A stretch of 11,946 nucleotides of DNA from the NCBI GenBank assembly GCA_029259875.1, contig JAJDEK010000364.1, forward strand, positions 1-11,946, written 5' to 3'. This document shows positions 6,298 through 11,946 of this stretch, in pieces. Source of the stretch: Planctomycetaceae bacterium. Lineage in GTDB: Bacteria > Planctomycetota > Planctomycetia > Planctomycetales > Planctomycetaceae. The notes under the pieces were generated by a model. That model was not told the DNA's origin. It saw only the letters and a program-made list of their open reading frames with translations, and did no database searches. How positions within the stretch are numbered: the first letter of the stretch is position 1; each line of letters starts with the position of its first letter. Both the position numbers and the translations under genes were made by a program.

Positions 6298-7914
6298 ATG
6301 CGTCTATGTGTCATTTTATCTCTGAGCTTCATCACTTTCACTGTGACGGTTGGAATGGTCTCAGCAGAGCCAACTCAAGCCGAGCTTCCACCCTCTCCGA
6401 CTGCGCAAGTCAAATCTGATGGAATTGATGCAAATATAAAAGAACCTGAAGAGGTCTTTCAAACTGTTTCACAAGATGAATCGGAACCAGAAGCGTCAGA
6501 AACAGAGACCGAGATCATCGAGAATGAACCTCTGTCACTAAAGCCAGCAGCGAATCCCTACAAGGGTTTATTTTTTAATAATACGTTTGGGGCATATCTC
6601 AGTAATCCATCGAGTCCCCCTCTCTTAGGAGAGAGGCTGAAAATGATGTGCTTCGGTGATGAGTGTGCGCCACACATACTTTCTGTTGGTGGTGAGATTC
6701 GCCATCGCTGGATGCACGAGCAAAACCGACTCAGACCGGGTGGCCCTGCCTTAACGGATTATAATCTCTGGCGTTATCGACAGTATTTTGATTTACAGCT
6801 AAATGACTCATTGCGATTCTATGTTGAAATGTTGGATGGTTCTATTTTTGACAATGACCTCCCACCAACACCGATTGACATTAATCGTTGGAATCTTCAA
6901 AACGCATTCGTTGATATTAAATTGAATGAGTGGGGCGGAGATCCCGCCTATTTTCGTTATGGTCGACAGGAACTGCTTTATGGGGCACAGCGACTTGTCT
7001 CTCCTCTGGACTGGTCAAACATCCGACGAAATTTTGAGGGTTTTAAATATTTTCATCATTCTGACTCCGTGCATATCGACGCATTTGTTACGAACCCCGT
7101 GAATGGGTCTGCAGGAAATGGTCCTTTGAGCGAACTCGATAACGGAAGAGATAAGCCGGATACCTCTGTCACGTTCAGCGGTGTTTATCTTACATTCCTA
7201 TCAGATTCGCCGCAGGTTTTAGATCTTTATTACCTCTGGTTGCGCGATGAAACGGTGACTCCAAATCGTCCTGATGGTTCACGGCATACAATTGGTACCA
7301 GATTTAAAAAGACCTCTGAAATTCAGAATGAATGCTGTGAAGTTTCTCGAATCTGGGACTTCGAAACAGAAACCGCGTATCAGTTTGGTAACGACAATGG
7401 CCAAAGAGTGTCTGCAGGATTCTTTACTTCTGTATTTGGGCATACATGGAAAACACTACCTTGGCAGCCACGTTTGAGCGGGCTGTTCTACTGGGGATCA
7501 GGTAACCAGAATCCAGCCGGAGGAACCAACAACACCTTCAACACGCTTTTTCCATTGGGACATGCCTACTGGGGGATTATCGATAATTTGTCGGGTCAAA
7601 ATCTGTATGATTACAGTCTGCAGATGAATTTGAAACCAGCAAAAAAATTAGACTTTGTAGGTGCGTTCCACTGGTTTGAAAAAGCGACCTCCAACGATTT
7701 TCTTTACAACGTGGCCGGTGCTCCCGTGGGCACCACAGGTGGTAGCCGGGACATCGGTCAAGAATTGGATCTGATCGGGACCTACACTTTTAACCCGAAC
7801 TTCAATATTCAGGCTGGGTATTCCTGGTTCTGGTATGGATCTTTTGTGGGCACAAACATTCCACCACGAAATACCGCTACTCAGTTTTATGTGCAGACAA
7901 CATTGAGATTCTAA
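6298..7914 (+). CDS. Outer-membrane beta-barrel, alginate-export family
   Basis: A 538-residue exported protein resembling the alginate_exp (AlgE-like) barrel family, which forms outer-membrane channels for polysaccharides or anionic solutes. Residues 1-23 are a Sec signal peptide with likely cleavage after VSA. Residues 47-78 are an acidic linker (EPEEVFQTVSQDESEPEASE). From about 126 on there are alternating amphipathic strands: GGEIRHRWMHEQ, LWRYRQYFDLQL, then RYGRQELLYGAQRLVSPLDW (220-239) and NIRRNFEGFKY, the family core. The protein ends TTLRF with a terminal aromatic, as expected for Bam-assembled barrels. I chose ATG 6298 because AAGGA (6287-6291) lies 6 bases before it; ATG 6292 and TTG 6250 are alternatives. 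The alginate role is by family name only; no alginate synthesis genes are present. It converges on the secreted hydrolase gene. Confidence 0.85.
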   Translation: MRLCVILSLSFITFTVTVGMVSAEPTQAELPPSPTAQVKSDGIDANIKEPEEVFQTVSQDESEPEASETETEIIENEPLSLKPAANPYKGLFFNNTFGAYLSNPSSPPLLGERLKMMCFGDECAPHILSVGGEIRHRWMHEQNRLRPGGPALTDYNLWRYRQYFDLQLNDSLRFYVEMLDGSIFDNDLPPTPIDINRWNLQNAFVDIKLNEWGGDPAYFRYGRQELLYGAQRLVSPLDWSNIRRNFEGFKYFHHSDSVHIDAFVTNPVNGSAGNGPLSELDNGRDKPDTSVTFSGVYLTFLSDSPQVLDLYYLWLRDETVTPNRPDGSRHTIGTRFKKTSEIQNECCEVSRIWDFETETAYQFGNDNGQRVSAGFFTSVFGHTWKTLPWQPRLSGLFYWGSGNQNPAGGTNNTFNTLFPLGHAYWGIIDNLSGQNLYDYSLQMNLKPAKKLDFVGAFHWFEKATSNDFLYNVAGAPVGTTGGSRDIGQELDLIGTYTFNPNFNIQAGYSWFWYGSFVGTNIPPRNTATQFYVQTTLRF

Positions 7915-7965
7915 AAAGCGAATTTTCAAAAGTGAATGACTCAATGTGAATGTATTTCAGGCAGA

Positions 7966-8868
7966 CTATTTCAATTGCTCGTCGATCCAGTTCGCCATTT
8001 TTTCGACTTCTTCATGGATCGTCGGCCATGGGTGGCCTCCGCCTTCTTTGACAATTAATGTAACGGGGACATTCGCCTTCTCCAGAGCAGCGACCATGGT
8101 TCGAGATTGCTGAATGGGAACCACAAAATCGGCTGTTCCATGAATGAAGAGAAAGGGAGGCAGCCCTGGTTTTACAAGTCGCGCGGGTGAAAATGCCGTC
8201 CGTAGTTCATCCAGTTTTTCTTCGGCGATGGTCTCGGCGCCTTTGGGTGTGATCAGTTGCCGAATCGAATTTGCCAGGGGATCGTTGCCACGAATATCAA
8301 TTTTCAAGCCACCATAATTCATCAGGTCGGTTGGCGGGAAAAAGACGCCGACCGCTTTCACACGGGTTTTTGATTGAGGATCGTTGGCAGACACGGCCGC
8401 CATACATGCCAGATGCCCTCCTGCCGAAGCTCCCAGTAAGGCCAGTTTGTTGGGATCGATTTGGTATTCTTTGGCATGCTTCTTGACCCAATTAATACCT
8501 TGGTTCAGATTCTCCAACATTTCGGGGCCGTTAAATTTTTTAATGGAACCGGGCCTAATAGCAAAAACAGTGTACCCCCGACTACAAAAAATATCGAACA
8601 TTTTGGCGCGCTTGTGATCTCGAATTTTCCCTCGATCAGAATGATAGGCACCGGATGCCACATCAACGATTGCTAATCCGTTAGGCTGACTTTGAGGAGT
8701 GAAAATATCTAATAACAGACCCACGCCATGCACTTCCGCATACACCACGTTTTTTTGTTGTTGGTAGGGAAGATTAGAGGCCTCGCCTGCTGTAACAGGT
8801 TTGATGCAAAGGGTTAAGAGGAACAGGCAGATAATAGAAAATCTACTGCCAATGAGAGGAGTCAACAT
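7966..8868 (-). CDS. Secreted alpha/beta-hydrolase (esterase/lipase-like)
   Basis: A 300-residue serine hydrolase of the alpha/beta fold, close in type to the BD-FAE/acetyl-esterase group that deacylates carbohydrates or small esters. Residues 1-27 form a Sec signal peptide (SIICLFLLTLCIKPVTA), so it acts outside the cytoplasmic membrane. The triad is visible: S148 in GASAGG, D247 in HGTADFVVP and H279 in EGGGHPWP. The classic HGGG oxyanion segment is replaced by VDVASGAYHSDRG (68-80), as in some planctomycete and verrucomicrobial homologues annotated only as hydrolases. The ATG at 8868 is preceded in the mRNA by AGGTG. It faces the outer-membrane barrel tail-to-tail with a 51-base gap and is divergent from the DUF1501 gene. 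Polysaccharide de-esterification is plausible but not shown. Confidence 0.9.
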   Translation of the reverse strand: MLTPLIGSRFSIICLFLLTLCIKPVTAGEASNLPYQQQKNVVYAEVHGVGLLLDIFTPQSQPNGLAIVDVASGAYHSDRGKIRDHKRAKMFDIFCSRGYTVFAIRPGSIKKFNGPEMLENLNQGINWVKKHAKEYQIDPNKLALLGASAGGHLACMAAVSANDPQSKTRVKAVGVFFPPTDLMNYGGLKIDIRGNDPLANSIRQLITPKGAETIAEEKLDELRTAFSPARLVKPGLPPFLFIHGTADFVVPIQQSRTMVAALEKANVPVTLIVKEGGGHPWPTIHEEVEKMANWIDEQLK

Positions 8869-8879
8869 GGTGTCACACC
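8869..8879 (-). promoter_or_regulatory. Small palindrome covering the hydrolase ribosome-binding site
   Basis: GGTGT and ACACC flank a single central base directly next to the hydrolase start codon. In the mRNA the sequence reads AGGTGTGACACC then ATG, so GGTG can pair with CACC over a 3-base loop and hide the only Shine-Dalgarno-like element. It is too short to be sure; it may equally be a protein-binding site or chance. Confidence 0.25.
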
Positions 8880-9000
8880 TGATTTTGGGTTGAAATAGGC
8901 AAAAAAACGATACGAATCGGAATTTGTTAAAACAATACGTAAGCCTGAGGGTATCTTAACGAATAGTTTCCATGAACTGAAATGAAAACGGAGAGCGACA

Positions 9001-9025
9001 TGATCATAGTAGGCTCTGATCATAG
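9001..9025. repeat. Tandem 9-bp direct repeat in the divergent hydrolase/DUF1501 spacer
   Basis: TGATCATAG occurs at 9001-9009 and again at 9017-9025, 16 bases start to start. Each copy contains the palindrome TGATCA, extended to ATGATCAT (9000-9007) in the first copy. It lies 84 bases before the DUF1501 start and about 130 bases before the hydrolase start on the other strand. Paired sites in a divergent spacer suggest a shared operator, but no regulator gene is adjacent. Confidence 0.3.
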
Positions 9026-9108
9026 ATTCTTACCAGAAAACTCTCGCAATTGTTTCAAAAATCCAACTAAAATAGGAATAGAGGCACATTTCTCCAAGGA
9101 CGCCAGTC

Positions 9109-10467
9109 ATGAGTAGTCTGAATAAGAATCGAAATCTATCACGTCGTGATTTCATGCAGCTTTCTGCATTAGGAGTTCTCGGCACGGGAATGTCCGGCTG
9201 GTTGCAACGCCTGGCGGCGGAAACAGCCAATGATCCGCAGAGAAAACGTGCTTGCATCCTGCTTTGGATGTCGGGAGGCCCCAGTCAATGCGATACGTTT
9301 GACTTAAAGCCCGAGCATGAAAACGGGGGTCCGTTCAAACCCATTGATACCGATGTTGCGGGTATTCAAATTTCGGAGCATCTTCCTAAATTAGCGACAG
9401 TGATGAAACACTTGGTTCCCATTCGCTCAATGAGTACAAAAGAGGGGGACCATACACGCGCGACATATTTATTGCGCACCGGTTATTTGCCTTCTGGTCC
9501 TCTCAGCTATCCCACAATGGGATCGTTGTTAAGTAAAGAACTTGGCGCTTCCCATTCGGAGCTACCCAATTTTGTCAGCATTGCCCCTAACAGCACCTTA
9601 AGCCCGAATGCATATGGACCTGGTTTTCTGGGTCCACGGTACGCACCACTGGTAGTGGGAGAAGGCACCGGACTGATACAAACAGATGACCAAAATGTAG
9701 ACGCAGCATTGAAAGTGAAAAACCTGACGTTGCCCCAAGGTATCACATCCAAGCAGGCTGATAGTCGCTTGTCGATTCTGAAAGATCTGGAAGATGATTT
9801 TATCGCCGCACACCCGGGCATTCCCACTAACAGCCATCGCAGTGCCTACGAAGCGGCAGTGCGGATGATGCGTTCCAAAGCCATCGAAGCGTTCCAACTT
9901 GATCAAGAGCCAGACACTCTGCGGGATGCTTACGGTCGGAATCGCTTTGGCCAAGGCTGTCTATTGGCACGGCGATTAATTCAGCAGGGAGTTCCCTTTG
10001 TTGAAGTTTCATTAAATGGGGTACAGGGAACCAACGCCTTTGGTTGGGATACCCATCAGCAAAATTTTGAAGCGGTCAAAAGTTTAAGTGAAGTGTTGGA
10101 CCCTGCCTGGGGAACGTTGATGACCGACCTTGAACAACGAAGGCTTTTAGATTCGACGTTGATTGTCTGGATGGGAGAATTCGGACGCACCCCGAAAATC
10201 AATCAGAACACGGGCCGCGATCATTTTCCAGCTGCCTGGACCACCGTGTTGGGAGGAGGTGGCATTCGTGGTGGGCAAGTCATCGGAAAAACGAGCGACG
10301 ATGGCATGAAAGTCACCGATCAACCTGTCGCTGTTCCCGATTTGATGGCAACGATTTGTAAAGCACTGGGCATTGATCCAGAAAAACAGAATATGTCCAA
10401 CATCGGGCGGCCTATTCCTCTTGCCGATCATGATGCCAAACCGATTCAGCAAATATTGAAGAGTTAA
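9109..10467 (+). CDS. DUF1501 family protein, Tat-exported
   Basis: A 452-residue protein of the DUF1501 family, which belongs to the alkaline phosphatase/sulfatase-like fold and is highly multiplied in planctomycetes; its biochemical activity is not established. The N-terminus has a twin-arginine signal, SRRDFM (11-16), followed by a hydrophobic stretch LSALGVLGTGMSGW, so it is exported folded, presumably with metal. Family landmarks in order are LLWMSGGPSQCDTFDLKP (51-68; D62, D65), STKEGDHTRA (109-118; H115), FGWDTHQQN (311-319; D314, H316), WMGEFGRTP (354-362) and GRDHFP (369-374). These Asp/His positions are likely metal ligands by analogy with the superfamily. AAGGA at 9096-9100 lies 8 bases before the ATG. 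In planctomycetes these genes usually follow a PSD1/DUF1549-DUF1553 cytochrome gene; here it stands alone. Confidence 0.94.
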   Translation: MSSLNKNRNLSRRDFMQLSALGVLGTGMSGWLQRLAAETANDPQRKRACILLWMSGGPSQCDTFDLKPEHENGGPFKPIDTDVAGIQISEHLPKLATVMKHLVPIRSMSTKEGDHTRATYLLRTGYLPSGPLSYPTMGSLLSKELGASHSELPNFVSIAPNSTLSPNAYGPGFLGPRYAPLVVGEGTGLIQTDDQNVDAALKVKNLTLPQGITSKQADSRLSILKDLEDDFIAAHPGIPTNSHRSAYEAAVRMMRSKAIEAFQLDQEPDTLRDAYGRNRFGQGCLLARRLIQQGVPFVEVSLNGVQGTNAFGWDTHQQNFEAVKSLSEVLDPAWGTLMTDLEQRRLLDSTLIVWMGEFGRTPKINQNTGRDHFPAAWTTVLGGGGIRGGQVIGKTSDDGMKVTDQPVAVPDLMATICKALGIDPEKQNMSNIGRPIPLADHDAKPIQQILKS

Positions 10468-10468
10468 A

Positions 10469-10699
10469 TCAAAAGATGCTGTAAATCGCGATTTGAATTG
10501 CCAGTGCCAGACAGGCCCAGACTTTCAAATTCTGATACCAGTGCGTTGCATTTTCCGGTGTCGTTGTTTCCCGTGGTAACCGTAATACCCACAGAAATAC
10601 AGCAACCAAAGTTCCGATAAACAACGCGCGTACGCACCATAGCGGCACTTGGACGACGAGATCGCGAATAAAATTACCGATGTGATGCAAAGGCGTCAT
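10469..10699 (-). CDS. Small two-helix membrane protein coupled to the symporter
   Basis: A 76-residue protein of unknown function. Two hydrophobic segments are visible, about 19-39 (PLWCVRALFIGTLVAVFLWVL) and 58-76 (LKVWACLALAIQIAIYSIF), joined by a polar stretch RLPRETTTPENATHWYQN. It therefore should be a two-pass inner-membrane protein with a short loop and almost no C-terminal tail. Its ATG overlaps the symporter TGA as ATGA (10696-10699), so translation is probably coupled, with roughly equal amounts made. SGLT-type symporters often end in an extra helix after a polar linker; this product could supply that helix as a separate chain, or be a small accessory subunit (inference). Its stop codon lies one base from the stop of the DUF1501 gene on the other strand. 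Confidence 0.8.
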   Translation of the reverse strand: MTPLHHIGNFIRDLVVQVPLWCVRALFIGTLVAVFLWVLRLPRETTTPENATHWYQNLKVWACLALAIQIAIYSIF

Positions 10700-11946
10700 G
10701 CTTGCCTCTTTTGTGATTTAGTGCCGAAGACCAAGCCTTCAATTTTTTCTGCTGGTTCCGGCTTCGTCAAGAAACTGATAATAACAATCAGAGAGAATGC
10801 GACTACAAAAGCCCAAATCGAAAAATAAAGGAATGGTTCTGAAATCTGGAACAGAGGATCGATTCCCAACGAGGTATAGACGACCTCATGATTCAGTGTG
10901 AATAGAGTGATCGAAAAACAGACGCCTACAACGAACCCAACAAAGGCGGCAATACCAGTTGCCCGTTTCCATAAGAGGCCCGTTAATAAAATGGCAAAGG
11001 CGGGCCCTTGGAAGAATGCCATCAAAGTTTGGAAGATCGTATAGATACCTTCACTACGTGTCATTAGGAAGAATGAAAAACCAATGGCCCAGAGTACAAG
11101 AATGAAAGTAACAAGCCGACCAACCTTCAGCAAAGATTCATCACTGGCATCTTTGCGGTAAAAGCGTTTGTAAAAGTCATTGGTTACAATTGTCGAAGCC
11201 GAGTTCAAATAGGAATCGATGCTGGACATCAAAGCTGCCAGAAATGCCGCTAAAAACAGCCCCTTCAAACCGATGGGCAGCAAATGCGAAATGAGTTCAG
11301 GAAATGCCTGGTCTCCATCGGTCAACTCTGGAAATTTCACAAATGCTATCAGACCCGGAACAGCAACGACGACAGGAATCAAATTCTTTAATAACGCACC
11401 CCACACATAAGCGGCTTTGGCATCAAACTCACTTTTTGCTCCCAACGATCTCTGTACAATCGCCTGATTACCAATCCAATAAGCGGGGCTCAAAATCAAA
11501 GCCAGTCCAAAGAAAATCCCCGTCCAGGGGAAGGGCGTATCCGCATCGGCGGGAAGGATCAGAGAGGTATGCAGTTCATCTTGCGCGGCATCAAGCGTTT
11601 GTTCTTCAGTAGCGACTTCTGCTTGCTTCTGTCTCTGGACTTGTTCCTGTTTTTTAATTTCCGCCTGAAACTGTTCAACTCCTCCAATGTCAATGATGCC
11701 CAGGACCAGCACCAGTAAACATCCACCAATCATGATTACACATTGAATCATGTCGGTATAAACGACGGCTGCTAAGCCTCCTGAAATCGTATAAACGCCC
11801 ACCAGCAATGCGGTCAGATAGATACAATAGTTCTTGTCGATTTCTAAGAGTGGATGCATCATTTCTGCGGAGGCAAGTAACATGATACCCAGGTTGCAAG
11901 CCATAAATAAAAGCCAGCAGATCGCCAATGCAGAACGGACGGCGAC
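10696..11946 (-). CDS. Na+/solute symporter, SSS/SGLT-like (5' end outside window)
   Basis: The last roughly 416 residues of a sodium:solute symporter in the LeuT-fold SSS family. The reading frame stays open to the right edge, so the N-terminus is missing; the TTG at 11928 is an internal leucine codon. Family marks (numbering from that codon) are GGLAAVVYTDMIQ (50-62), the SGLT-like YWIGNQAIVQRSLGAKS (150-166), the gate region LLKNLIPVVVAVPG (179-192) and the Na+-site helix AAFLAALMSSIDSYLNSAST (227-246). About nine transmembrane helices are visible. Residues 84-122 are a Gln/Glu/Lys-rich helix (AEIKKQEQVQRQKQAEVATE) inserted between two helices where relatives have a short loop. The vSGLT-like motifs suggest a sugar or similar organic substrate. 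It ends in ATGA overlap with the small membrane protein. Confidence 0.92.
   Translation of the reverse strand, partial: VAVRSALAICWLLFMACNLGIMLLASAEMMHPLLEIDKNYCIYLTALLVGVYTISGGLAAVVYTDMIQCVIMIGGCLLVLVLGIIDIGGVEQFQAEIKKQEQVQRQKQAEVATEEQTLDAAQDELHTSLILPADADTPFPWTGIFFGLALILSPAYWIGNQAIVQRSLGAKSEFDAKAAYVWGALLKNLIPVVVAVPGLIAFVKFPELTDGDQAFPELISHLLPIGLKGLFLAAFLAALMSSIDSYLNSASTIVTNDFYKRFYRKDASDESLLKVGRLVTFILVLWAIGFSFFLMTRSEGIYTIFQTLMAFFQGPAFAILLTGLLWKRATGIAAFVGFVVGVCFSITLFTLNHEVVYTSLGIDPLFQISEPFLYFSIWAFVVAFSLIVIISFLTKPEPAEKIEGLVFGTKSQKRQA

Noticed and set aside
6114..6419. Plus-strand frame of about 101 codons starting at a TTG before the outer-membrane barrel gene
   Set aside because: It starts at TTG without a ribosome site, overlaps the barrel gene in another phase and has low-quality, His/Ser/Cys-rich composition. 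The barrel frame has a signal peptide and family motifs.
7915..7965. Bidirectional terminator between the converging barrel and hydrolase genes
   Set aside because: I could not find a stem of useful length in these 51 bases.
9507..9954. Antisense frames of 106 and 118 codons inside the DUF1501 gene
   Set aside because: They overlap a full-length conserved gene in other phases and contain no recognisable motif.
1..11946. CRISPR array, tRNA/rRNA genes, insertion sequence, prophage or toxin-antitoxin system
   Set aside because: No regularly spaced repeats, cloverleaf-like sequences, transposase or integrase motifs, terminal inverted repeats with target duplications, or toxin/antitoxin families were seen on either strand.

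Overview
This window looks like chromosomal DNA from a planctomycete, probably a Gimesia/Rubinisphaera-type marine member. The clearest marker is a Tat-exported DUF1501 protein, a family greatly expanded in Planctomycetota. Supporting signs are a FloA-type flotillin, an alginate-export family outer-membrane barrel, an SGLT-like Na+/solute symporter, moderate GC, long AT-rich spacers and several genes with weak or absent Shine-Dalgarno sites. The assignment rests on gene content read by eye. I see no rRNA, tRNA, CRISPR array, insertion sequence, integrase or phage gene.

Layout. Positions 1-258 hold no recognisable gene. A minus-strand block follows: a RidA-family protein (2993-2532) and, after a 223-base spacer with a 10-bp inverted repeat, a two-gene redox operon made of an FAD-dependent oxidoreductase (2308-1064) and an aldo/keto reductase (1029-259). 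A 379-base divergent spacer (2994-3372) carries a good extended -10 promoter, a 15-bp palindrome and a leader hairpin in front of floA (3373-4311, plus strand). Next on the plus strand are a 69-residue protein of unknown function (4571-4780) and a thiolase-fold FabH/OleA-type condensing enzyme (4911-5957). A 340-base spacer with hairpins leads to the exported beta-barrel gene (6298-7914). A secreted alpha/beta-hydrolase (8868-7966, minus) converges on the barrel gene. A divergent 240-base spacer separates the hydrolase from the DUF1501 gene (9109-10467, plus). The DUF1501 gene ends one base from a minus-strand operon that enters from the right edge: an SGLT-like symporter (5' end outside the window) and a translationally coupled 76-residue two-helix membrane protein.

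How the genes may work together. The right half (outer-membrane barrel, secreted esterase-like hydrolase, Tat-exported DUF1501 protein, Na+/solute symporter) would fit capture and uptake of an acylated or sulfated polysaccharide or its breakdown products. That is inference from families and proximity: the genes are in separate transcription units and no glycoside hydrolase or polysaccharide lyase is visible. The left half looks like housekeeping or metabolic genes: reactive-enamine clearance (RidA), two small-molecule oxidoreductases, membrane microdomain scaffolding (FloA) and acyl-chain condensation.

I found no clear undescribed multi-gene system. The items most worth a second look are the symporter with a coiled-coil loop insertion plus a coupled two-helix partner, the orphan OleA-like enzyme behind a leader that can form two mutually exclusive hairpins, the palindrome overlapping the floA promoter, and the one-base tail-to-tail gene junction.
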